Source: an uncultured Bacilli bacterium (GTDB lineage Bacteria > Bacillota_I > Bacilli_A > RFN20 > CAG-631). From it: DNA of 7,285 nt. A program made the position numbers and the translations under genes. Below are positions 1 through 5,818 of the stretch, piece after piece (position 1 is the stretch's first letter; every line of letters begins with the position of its first letter). A model generated the notes under the pieces. The model ran no database searches. It had not been told where the DNA came from and worked only from the letters and a program-made list of their open reading frames with translations. The DNA lies in assembly GCA_934202505.1 (NCBI GenBank), contig CAKPXW010000088.1:1-7285 (forward strand). The letters are read 5' to 3'.

Positions 1-1
1 A

Positions 2-115
2 TTATCAATATATCATTCTTTAGATGAGATTAAAAAAGCTCCTTTAGAGCAATTAAAACAAATCCTTCCTGAAAAAGTGGCTATTAATCTATTAGAAAAG
101 TTAAATGAAAAATAG
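2..115 (+). CDS. uvrC: C-terminal end of a gene, probably excinuclease UvrC (partial)
   Basis: An open frame enters from the left edge and ends at TAG 113-115, giving 37 residues. The tail (SLDEIKKAPLEQLKQILPEK, then a helix ending LLEKLNEK) resembles the last helix-hairpin-helix unit of UvrC, where a 'gly-ser-hydrophobic ... IK.A..EEL ... vae.i...L' pattern closes the protein. UvrC makes the incisions on both sides of a lesion in UvrABC nucleotide excision repair, and its C-terminal HhH pair binds DNA. Context gives some support: in B. subtilis, as I recall, uvrC lies a few genes upstream of gerE and gerM, which also follow here. The assignment rests on about 30 residues, so another HhH protein cannot be excluded. 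The upstream start lies outside the window. Confidence 0.5.
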   Translation, partial: LSIYHSLDEIKKAPLEQLKQILPEKVAINLLEKLNEK

Positions 116-133
116 TCGCTTTTTCCTTTTTTA
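107..133 (+). terminator. Possible weak terminator after the uvrC-like gene
   Basis: GAAAAA (107-112) can pair with TTTTTC (120-125) around a 7-nt loop, and a run of Ts follows at 127-132. The stem is almost entirely A-T, so it would be weak. Readthrough into the ZIP gene 30 bases downstream is quite possible. Confidence 0.25.
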
Positions 134-162
134 TCATAGTATAAAGGGGAAGAAGTGATGTT

Positions 163-936
163 ATGAATAATTTTGTATTATTAATAGGGTTGTTATTACC
201 ATTTTTAGGAACTTCAATAGGAGCATTGGGTGTCTTTTTTATTAAAAAAAACACTAATAATAGCATTCAAAAAATTTTATTAAGTTTTGCTTCTGGAATT
301 ATGTTAGCAGCAGCTATTTTTTCTTTAATAATTCCTTCACTTGAAATTGCTAAAAATACTATGAAAAGTAGTCTTACTTGGTTACCAGCTGCAATAGGTT
401 TTTTCTTGGGAATTTTATTTTTACTTTTACTTGATAAAATAATAAGTAAAATGCAACATTTAAAAGAAAAGACTAAGAAGAATTCTTTAATGCTAGTTTT
501 ATCGATTACAATTCATAATTTTCCTGAAGGTATGGCAATTGGAGTAGCCTTAGCTGGACTTTTAAACGCTAGTAAAGATGTTACTTTAGCTAGTGTTTGC
601 ACCTTAATTATAGGTATAGCTATTCAAAATATTCCAGAAGGAGCCATAGTATCAACTCCCTTATTAAATGATAAAAAAAGTCGATTAAAATCTTTTGGAT
701 ATGGCGTTTTATCAGGAATTGTAGAACCTATAGGGGCATTTTTAACCTTATTGCTTACTAATATTTTCTCTTTAATATTACCATATGTATTATCATTTGC
801 TGCTGGAGCAATGTTTTATGTTGTAATTAATGAATTAATTCCTGAATCATTTGATGATAATAAAAATTATTTAAATACCATCTTTTTAACTCTTGGTTTT
901 TTAATAATGTTAATATTAGATGTTGCTTTAGGTTAA
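163..936 (+). CDS. ZIP-family divalent metal transporter, GufA-like
   Basis: This 257-residue integral membrane protein is predicted to move Zn2+ or a related divalent metal across the cytoplasmic membrane. The hydrophobic pattern fits about eight membrane segments, starting at residues 4-27 with a cytoplasmic loop near 91-108. The two metal-site helices are clear: HNFPEG at 118-123 (TM4) and QNIPEG at 155-160 (TM5). A VEPIGA motif at 187-192 and a NELIPES helix end at 223-229 follow. Gln in place of the first His of the TM5 motif, together with the VEPIGA helix, is typical of the GufA branch rather than ZupT. Length is normal for this branch, so the gene looks intact. The start is ATG 163 behind AGGGGA (145-150); an ATG five bases upstream runs straight into a stop. 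Metal specificity cannot be read from sequence, and no metal-responsive operator is obvious. Confidence 0.9.
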   Translation: MNNFVLLIGLLLPFLGTSIGALGVFFIKKNTNNSIQKILLSFASGIMLAAAIFSLIIPSLEIAKNTMKSSLTWLPAAIGFFLGILFLLLLDKIISKMQHLKEKTKKNSLMLVLSITIHNFPEGMAIGVALAGLLNASKDVTLASVCTLIIGIAIQNIPEGAIVSTPLLNDKKSRLKSFGYGVLSGIVEPIGAFLTLLLTNIFSLILPYVLSFAAGAMFYVVINELIPESFDDNKNYLNTIFLTLGFLIMLILDVALG

Positions 937-953
937 TTAAATAGCCTTTTTTT
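930..953 (+). terminator. Rho-independent terminator of the ZIP gene, overlapping its stop codon
   Basis: AGGTTA (930-935) pairs with TAGCCT (942-947), including one G-U, around the 6-nt loop ATTAAA. A seven-T run (947-953) follows directly. The hairpin includes the TAA stop at 934-936. It would separate the transporter transcript from the gerE-like gene. Confidence 0.5.
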
Positions 954-964
954 ATTATAATAAT

Positions 965-973
965 CATAAAATA
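965..973 (+). promoter_or_regulatory. Possible sigma-K-type -10 element before the GerE-like gene
   Basis: CATAAAATA matches the CATA-N3-TA core described for sigma-K -10 elements in Bacillus, and B. subtilis gerE is itself under sigma-K. I see no matching -35 (an AC-containing box about 16 bases upstream), and such a motif arises easily by chance in this composition. Treat it as a pointer only. Confidence 0.2.
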
Positions 974-1008
974 TTATTAATTTTCATATTATTTTTTGAG
1001 GTGAAAAA

Positions 1009-1227
1009 ATGGGCCAATTAATTACAAAAAGAGAAAAAGAAATATTTCAATATTTAGTAGAAAATAAAACAACAAACCAAATTGCTACAATATTAAATAT
1101 TTCTCCTAAGACTGTAAGAAATCATATTTCAAATGTGATTTTAAAACTGGATGTTAAAGGTAGAACTCAAGCAATATTAAAACTAATAATTATGGATCAA
1201 ATTATAATTAATAAAAATATGTTTTAA
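1009..1227 (+). CDS. gerE: GerE-like sporulation transcription factor (orphan LuxR/GerE HTH domain)
   Basis: This 72-residue protein is almost entirely one LuxR/GerE DNA-binding domain. It has no receiver or ligand-binding domain, as in Bacillus GerE (about 74 residues). The signature runs ITKREKEIFQYL (5-16), TTNQIATILNIS (21-32), PKTVRNHISN (33-42, recognition helix), then KLDVKGRTQAI (46-56). From memory this aligns without gaps to B. subtilis GerE, sharing TKRE.E.F..L, the TT..IA..L.IS.KTVRNHISN core and the .KL.VKGR.QA stretch. In B. subtilis GerE acts in the mother cell late in sporulation, activating or repressing sigma-K-dependent coat genes. The start is ATG 1009, five bases after GAGGTG (998-1003). 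A GerM-like gene follows after a 51-base gap, so co-transcription is possible. Other short LuxR-type regulators are the alternative, but length and the KTVRNHISN match favour GerE. Confidence 0.8.
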   Translation: MGQLITKREKEIFQYLVENKTTNQIATILNISPKTVRNHISNVILKLDVKGRTQAILKLIIMDQIIINKNMF

Positions 1228-1278
1228 TTATGTGCTATTTATTTTTCCTTTTTCATATAGTTAAGTGAGGTAATGTAT

Positions 1279-2292
1279 ATGAAAAAAATGAAAACGAAAA
1301 AGAAATTATTATTTATTTTTATTCCAATTTTAATCGCATTAATTGTAGTAAGTGTAATTGTAAAAAATTACAAAGATAAGCAAAACAACAATATTTTAAA
1401 TGAAAATTCAACAAATGAAAATGTTGATTTTACTTATGCAAAAGTATATCTTTTGGATAAAGACAATGTATTACTACCATTATCAATTAAATGTGAAGAA
1501 TATGAAAATCCTGGTGAATTATATCATTATTTATTTACATGTTTAAAAGATGATACAAATTATGAAAATTTTAAAGGGTATATTCCATCATCATGTAAAG
1601 TAAATCAAATTGAAATAAAAGATGGTATTGTAAGTTTTGATTTAGATGAAAACTTTAATAAATATGAATCTAAAAATGAACTTAAAATATTAGAAGGTTT
1701 GACTTGGACTTTTACACAATTTGAAAATATTGACAAATTAGAATTAAAAATCAATGGTCAAAAACTTAAAAATATGGAAATAAATAAAACACCATTAAAT
1801 AATTATCTTACTAAAGATAACATAGGAATTAATAACTTTTTATTAACATCAACTTTATTTCAACAAGGTGAAAAAGTATTAAGCTATTATGAAAAAGAAA
1901 TTGATGATAAGTTTTATTATGTTCCTGTTACTCATTATGTAAGCAATAAAAATAATTTAAAAGCATATGATTTAACTATATCTACACTATTTAAAAAGCC
2001 AGATCCATTAAGTAATCTTCAAGTTGCAAGATGTATTAGCAAGACATCTATGGTAAGTAATAGTGTAGTGACAGATAATATTTTATATGTTTCCTTAACA
2101 GAAGATATTTTATTCGATGAGCTTACAGTATCTAAAGATGTTTATGAATTATTAAAACTTTCTACACAACTTTTAAGTGATATAAAAGATGTTTCATTTC
2201 TAATTGAACTTGAGCAATATCAAGTCAATGGTTTAAAAGAAAATGAAGAAGTTCAAGTGTCTGAAATTGTCTTTAACAAATATTACATTTAA
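1279..2292 (+). CDS. gerM: GerM-like sporulation protein with two GerMN domains, membrane-anchored
   Basis: The protein has 337 residues: a Lys-rich start, one membrane segment (about 10-28), a polar linker to about 52, and two GerMN domains. The first (about 53-180) shows the family pattern: VYLLDKDN...LPL, later IKDGIVSFDLDENF (112-125), LTWTFTQFENIDKLELKING (141-160) and a TPL turn. The second (about 211-332) starts with FYYVPVTHYV. This matches the double-GerMN layout of B. subtilis GerM, needed for sporulation and germination and linked to the SpoIIQ-SpoIIIA channel between mother cell and forespore. B. subtilis GerM is a lipoprotein; here no lipobox Cys follows the hydrophobic stretch, so a transmembrane anchor is inferred. 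I chose ATG 1279 over an in-frame ATG at 1273 because GTGAGG (1265-1270) sits 8 bases from the former and only 2 from the latter. Its stop overlaps that of the convergent downstream gene. Confidence 0.8.
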   Translation: MKKMKTKKKLLFIFIPILIALIVVSVIVKNYKDKQNNNILNENSTNENVDFTYAKVYLLDKDNVLLPLSIKCEEYENPGELYHYLFTCLKDDTNYENFKGYIPSSCKVNQIEIKDGIVSFDLDENFNKYESKNELKILEGLTWTFTQFENIDKLELKINGQKLKNMEINKTPLNNYLTKDNIGINNFLLTSTLFQQGEKVLSYYEKEIDDKFYYVPVTHYVSNKNNLKAYDLTISTLFKKPDPLSNLQVARCISKTSMVSNSVVTDNILYVSLTEDILFDELTVSKDVYELLKLSTQLLSDIKDVSFLIELEQYQVNGLKENEEVQVSEIVFNKYYI

Positions 2293-4241
2293 AAAATCTT
2301 GTGAAGATCGATTATTATTTCTTGACCATTTTCTACAAATAAATTAAGTTTATTGCCAATTAGAAGATGGTTTAAATCAATTTCTTTCTTTACAAGTATA
2401 TGAATTGTTGCAAAAGCATAATAAAAATTTAAAATTTCAAGATAAGAAAGATTATCTGGCATATTTAATTTTAATTTAAATGATGTAAATGTTAATGGCT
2501 CGAACCCTAAGATTCCTTCTGCAAATATCCTTTCATAAAGAGCATTTTCAGCAGATAATTGGGCCTGATTTCCTTCGGGATAGGCTTCAATTGCATATGG
2601 AACATGATTTCCAAGTAATCGGTTATTAGAATATTTTACTAATATTTCATAGGCTTTATTGGCATATCCAGCAATAAACATTGCTCTTATTGCCATCAAT
2701 GTTGCTCTATCCCAAATGGTTTCATTGTTATCGATAATTTTAAGGCCACTAGCATTTAGTAATAATGGATTAGTTATGTCTTTTATGATATCATCTTTAT
2801 AATCTTCAATTCCCATAATTAATGGATAAAATATATGGGCTCTTAGATGCGTTTCTTCTTTACAATAAATATAATGATTGTTTTTATGGAAGTATTTTAT
2901 AATACTTTCTTTTAATTTGTTTGTTTCTTGTAAATAATCATTTTCAATATTCAAAGAGGAAAATAATCTAGACGCATATTTTAAAGCACCATAGGCAATA
3001 GAATTAGTTGCTAAATTATAACTTCCTGATTCAAATCTATTTTCAAGTTCATCAGTATTGGAAAAGATAATACCTTCTTTGCTTTTCTTTTTTAAAATAT
3101 AAGAAATGGCATTTTGAATTTTTTTAACATACTTAAAGGCTTTACTTTCATTGCCTGAACATAATAGATAAAAACAAAGACCATAAACATACATTTCATT
3201 ATCGCCTCTATCTAATGCTCCATTCCAAAAAGTATCCCCTTCGGCTACAATAGATGAAACAATTGGTTTTGTTTTATAAACGTATTTTCCAAACATTTTA
3301 AAGGCATTTTCTATAGCTTTATTTCCAGAATAATAATTTAAATAACTAAAAAATGGTGCTGTATATTCAAGTTGATCATTTGTCCATATTCCAGCGTAAT
3401 ATTGTCCACCACATGGTGAATGCATTAAACCATTTTTAGTATTAAAAATTGTTTCTGTACATCTTAATTTGCATTTTAAAGCTAATTCATTAATAACTTT
3501 ATTTGGAGTATTAACATAATAATAAGTACTAACTAGGCCTTTTATATTTTGAAGTCTATTATAATCACCAATTTCATCTAATTTTAAAGTGTCATCTTTA
3601 TAATAACAAGCAATCGATAAATAACATTCAAATGATTCGTGAACTTTTAATTCTTGATAAATTTCTTTTTTTTCATCATTAAAGAATATTTTAAGAAAAT
3701 ATGGAATAGAATTAGCTATATTTTCTTTTATTTCCAAATAATTTTTTTCCAATGCAAGATGTACAGTAATATTTTCCATTGTTGGATTAGTAATTACGAA
3801 TTTTGTTATAGAGCAAGGGAATCTATTTGAAGAGTAAATACATCTATTTATTCTTATATTATTTGAATATGTTTTAATATTAAATAAATTATCTATAATT
3901 ATTTTATTAACTTTTTCCTGGATTAAGTCATTATTTACAAAGATGTTAACAATATCTTCCAAAGAAATTGCAAATGAACCTCTAGTATCATTTATTTCTT
4001 TTCGAAATGTTGGAAAAACAAGATGATATTTTAAATATAAATTTTTATTAGCATCTACACCATATTGAATTATATTTGAAGAATAACAAGATGTAGTTTC
4101 GAAATGATCATAATAAGGAATGTTTTTAAAATTCACATCGAAAATAACATTATCATCATTTAAAAAATGCATTATTTTATTAGCATTGTTAATTTTAACT
4201 TTTTCATCAAATATTTCTTTTGGATTTATAACATACTTCAT
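2289..4241 (-). CDS. Six-hairpin glycosidase-like protein, specificity unknown
   Basis: This 650-residue protein has no signal peptide or membrane segment, so it should be cytoplasmic. Residues 1 to about 240 look like a beta-rich N-terminal domain. From about 245 to 615 is an all-helical domain resembling the (alpha/alpha)6 toroid of six-hairpin glycosidases. Candidate active-site stretches are IWTNDQLEY (285-293), ALDRGDNEM (342-350), TDELENRFESG (396-406), ETIWDRAT (507-514) and, near the end, YPEGNQAQLSAENALYERI (554-572), which resembles the closing LSAE.ALY.R...EG motif of this fold. I cannot place it in a numbered GH family or name a substrate. The start is ATG 4241; the ribosome binding site is poor (only GGAA about 12 bases upstream), suggesting low or conditional translation. 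It is convergent with gerM and downstream of a Cys-rich gene, so a role in sporulation-linked polysaccharide metabolism is possible but inferred. Confidence 0.6.
   Translation of the reverse strand: MKYVINPKEIFDEKVKINNANKIMHFLNDDNVIFDVNFKNIPYYDHFETTSCYSSNIIQYGVDANKNLYLKYHLVFPTFRKEINDTRGSFAISLEDIVNIFVNNDLIQEKVNKIIIDNLFNIKTYSNNIRINRCIYSSNRFPCSITKFVITNPTMENITVHLALEKNYLEIKENIANSIPYFLKIFFNDEKKEIYQELKVHESFECYLSIACYYKDDTLKLDEIGDYNRLQNIKGLVSTYYYVNTPNKVINELALKCKLRCTETIFNTKNGLMHSPCGGQYYAGIWTNDQLEYTAPFFSYLNYYSGNKAIENAFKMFGKYVYKTKPIVSSIVAEGDTFWNGALDRGDNEMYVYGLCFYLLCSGNESKAFKYVKKIQNAISYILKKKSKEGIIFSNTDELENRFESGSYNLATNSIAYGALKYASRLFSSLNIENDYLQETNKLKESIIKYFHKNNHYIYCKEETHLRAHIFYPLIMGIEDYKDDIIKDITNPLLLNASGLKIIDNNETIWDRATLMAIRAMFIAGYANKAYEILVKYSNNRLLGNHVPYAIEAYPEGNQAQLSAENALYERIFAEGILGFEPLTFTSFKLKLNMPDNLSYLEILNFYYAFATIHILVKKEIDLNHLLIGNKLNLFVENGQEIIIDLHKIF
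2291..2308 (-). terminator. Possible terminator inside the 3' end of the glycosidase-like gene
   Basis: Read on the minus strand, ATCTT and AAGAT (2304-2308 and 2296-2300) form a 5-bp stem with a 3-nt loop, followed by Ts (2295-2291) that run into the stop codon. The stem is short and AT-rich, so it would be a weak terminator. The + strand side has no good T run for gerM. Confidence 0.3.
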
Positions 4242-4269
4242 ACTTTTAATATTCCATAAATATTTTATT

Positions 4270-4306
4270 TATAGTATCCTTTACTTCTTAAAAGTATATT
4301 AAACTT
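4270..4306 (-). promoter_or_regulatory. Possible sigma-E-like promoter for the glycosidase-like gene
   Basis: On the minus strand upstream of ATG 4241, TAATATA is followed 16 bases later by GATACTAT. These resemble the sigma-E elements of Bacillus (-35 KMATATT, -10 CATACA-N-T), with one mismatch in the -35 and two in the -10. The spacer is one or two bases longer than usual. No good sigma-A pair is visible in this interval. AT-rich sequence yields such matches easily, so confidence is low. Confidence 0.25.
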
Positions 4307-4346
4307 GATAAATACTTGCAAGGAAAAATTATTTTTTATAAATATT

Positions 4347-4367
4347 AAAAAGGCCTAGAGGCCTTTT
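4347..4367 (-). terminator. Strong hairpin terminator after the Cys-rich gene
   Basis: AAAAGGCC (4348-4355) and GGCCTTTT (4360-4367) form a perfect 8-bp stem with a 4-nt loop. On the minus strand the hairpin is followed by a run of five Ts (4351-4347). It lies 12 bases past the stop of the Cys-rich gene. It should end that transcript and leave the next minus-strand gene dependent on its own promoter. Confidence 0.8.
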
Positions 4368-4378
4368 ATTGTAGCAAG

Positions 4379-4828
4379 TTAGTATTCAACATTAGTAACT
4401 ACAGCATTAGAAATAGCATTTTTTGTACAGCAACATTGTTTAAAGCAAAGTGTAGCATTATGATTTAAAGGACGGTATTTACGACAACAATCACATGTTG
4501 TAACTTTTACGCAACAACAACTATCACCATATGCTTTACATGTGTAAGTCAATGTAATTGTATTTCCAAATGTTAAGAAATTGACATTAAATCCTTTTTC
4601 AGGGTTTAAATCTAAATAAGCAGTACCATTGACAGTTAATGTTCCAGGAATAAATACAAGAGGACAAGGTAGATTATCTTTAAAGTAACCATAAGATACA
4701 TTTGGATCATTATTTGTAATTGTACAAGTATATGTTACCAAATCACATGGCTTTAAAGTTTCATTATTAGATGTAAGAACTAAATTAACTTCTGGACAGC
4801 TATTTTGACAAAAATTTGTGTTGTTCAT
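4379..4828 (-). CDS. Cysteine-rich DUF11-like protein, candidate spore coat/exosporium component
   Basis: The protein has 149 residues, 16 of them Cys (about 11%). Residues 13-98 follow the DUF11 beta-sandwich pattern: a hydrophobic strand VNLVLTS, then KPCDLVTYTCTITNND (26-41), a DNLPCPLVFIPGTLTVNG stretch (51-68), and GNTITLTYTCKA (88-99). The C-terminal part holds Cys clusters CCC (104-106), CDCC (112-115) and CCC (132-134). It has no signal peptide or membrane segment, so the many Cys would be reduced in the cytosol unless placed on a late structure. Cys-rich cytosol-made proteins with self-assembling or disulfide-linked roles are common among spore coat and exosporium proteins, and gerE/gerM lie nearby; coat function is my inference. 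Alternatives are a metal-binding or other surface protein. The start is ATG 4828 behind AGGTGA (4837-4832). A strong terminator follows, and truB is divergent. Confidence 0.65.
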   Translation of the reverse strand: MNNTNFCQNSCPEVNLVLTSNNETLKPCDLVTYTCTITNNDPNVSYGYFKDNLPCPLVFIPGTLTVNGTAYLDLNPEKGFNVNFLTFGNTITLTYTCKAYGDSCCCVKVTTCDCCRKYRPLNHNATLCFKQCCCTKNAISNAVVTNVEY

Positions 4829-4856
4829 AATTCACCTACTTTCACATTACTACACT

Positions 4857-4866
4857 TATAATTATG
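4857..4866 (-). promoter_or_regulatory. Weak candidate -10 region for the Cys-rich gene
   Basis: The minus strand reads CATAATTATA about 30 bases before the start codon. The CATA part agrees with sigma-E/sigma-K -10 elements, but the second half is out of register and no -35 is convincing. The TATAAG overlapping its end could equally be a sigma-A -10. The site is listed only because it is the sole -10-like element at a sensible distance. Confidence 0.15.
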
Positions 4867-4884
4867 ATTTTTGTAGAAAAATAA

Positions 4885-4900
4885 TTAGGCTTAAACCTAA
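4885..4900. repeat. Inverted repeat in the divergent promoter region
   Basis: TTAGG and CCTAA are separated by the six bases CTTAAA. The repeat lies about midway between the divergent Cys-rich gene and truB. It could be an operator for either gene, or a chance palindrome; it carries the only G/C clusters in this interval. It has a T run only on the + strand side (4909-4915), where no upstream gene needs terminating. Confidence 0.35.
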
Positions 4901-4924
4901 AATATATGTTTTTTTAAAAAAAGT

Positions 4925-4933
4925 TGTTATAAT
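4925..4933 (+). promoter_or_regulatory. Possible extended -10 promoter for truB-ribF
   Basis: TGTTATAAT matches the extended -10 form TGNTATAAT. No good -35 is present, which extended -10 promoters can tolerate. The predicted start at about 4940 would fall inside the ribosome binding site AGGGAG (4938-4943), giving an unusually short leader. The call is therefore tentative. Confidence 0.35.
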
Positions 4934-4951
4934 TATTAGGGAGTTGTTAAG

Positions 4952-5818
4952 ATGGATGGAATTATATTAGTTGATAAAAAAGAAAATATGACAAGTTATG
5001 ATGTCATAAGAAAAGTAAAAAGATATTTTAATACTTCTAAAACCGGTCATTGTGGAACATTAGATCCATTTGCTACTGGCCTTTTAATTATTGGTATTAA
5101 TCAAGCTACTAAAGTGTTATCATTTTTAGAAAGTGAATATAAAGAATATGAAGCAACTATTTCCTTTGGTAAGTTTTATGATAGTTATGATAAAACGGGA
5201 AACTTAATAAAAGAAAGTACTATAAATCCTTTTACTAAAGCAAAAATAAATGAAGTATTAAAATCATTTATTGGAAAATCATGGCAAACACCTCCTATTT
5301 ATTCGGCAATTCATGTAAATGGCAAAAGATTATATGATTATGCTAGAAATAATGAAACAGTTGATATAAAAAGTAGGGAAATTGAAATTTTTGATATTAA
5401 ACTTTTAGGCTTTACAAATGATAGTATAAGTATTTATGTTAAATGCTCAAAAGGAACTTATATTAGATCACTAGGAGTTGATATTGCTAAAAAATTAAAT
5501 AATGATGGTTATCTTTCTTCACTTAGAAGAATTAGCATTGGGACTTTTAAAGCAGATATAGCTAATAAAATTGAAGATTTTAATACTAATAGTATTATTG
5601 TTCATCCTATATCTGAAATGTTAAATATTAAAAACATTGTTATTGAAGATGAATATTTACATAAAATTTATAATGGCCATTTGATGAATTTTAATAGCGA
5701 TGATAAATATTTACTGATTAATAGAAAAGATGGTACAAGTATCGCTATTTATACAAAAAACGATAATAACTATCGTTGTTTGAGAGGACTTTTCAATGAA
5801 GAAACTAGATATAAATAA
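4952..5818 (+). CDS. truB: tRNA pseudouridine(55) synthase TruB
   Basis: The enzyme converts uridine 55 in the T-loop of tRNAs to pseudouridine. The 288-residue protein has the expected motifs in order: ILVDKKENMTS near the N-terminus, GHCGTLDPFATGLL (32-45) with the catalytic Asp at 38, the YKEYEATISFG strand, PPIYSAIHVNGKRLYDYAR, and CSKGTYIRSLGVDI. Length fits the bacterial family, including a small C-terminal domain. The start is ATG 4952, eight bases behind AGGGAG; an ATG four bases later is in another frame. It is followed by ribF, which overlaps its last 23 bases, so the two are surely co-transcribed. In many firmicutes truB follows infB and rbfA; here it instead follows a divergent, unrelated gene, so it probably has its own promoter. 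Confidence 0.97.
   Translation: MDGIILVDKKENMTSYDVIRKVKRYFNTSKTGHCGTLDPFATGLLIIGINQATKVLSFLESEYKEYEATISFGKFYDSYDKTGNLIKESTINPFTKAKINEVLKSFIGKSWQTPPIYSAIHVNGKRLYDYARNNETVDIKSREIEIFDIKLLGFTNDSISIYVKCSKGTYIRSLGVDIAKKLNNDGYLSSLRRISIGTFKADIANKIEDFNTNSIIVHPISEMLNIKNIVIEDEYLHKIYNGHLMNFNSDDKYLLINRKDGTSIAIYTKNDNNYRCLRGLFNEETRYK

Noticed and set aside
84..266. Minus-strand open frame of 60 codons
   Set aside because: It lies opposite the uvrC tail and the start of the ZIP gene, has low-complexity content, and shows no recognisable motif.
1273..1278. ATG 1273 as start of the GerM-like gene
   Set aside because: The ribosome binding site ends two bases before it, which is too close; ATG 1279 has correct spacing.
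1228..1278. Promoter or terminator between the gerE-like and gerM-like genes
   Set aside because: The gap has T runs but no stable hairpin and no convincing -35/-10 pair, so I could not support either.
4120..4302. Plus-strand open frame of 60 codons, hydrophobic
   Set aside because: It is antisense to the start of the glycosidase-like gene; hydrophobicity comes from AT-rich codons, and no ribosome binding site supports it.
4829..4840. GerE-binding box over the ribosome binding site of the Cys-rich gene
   Set aside because: TAGGT here is part of the Shine-Dalgarno sequence and the flanking positions do not fit the GerE consensus.
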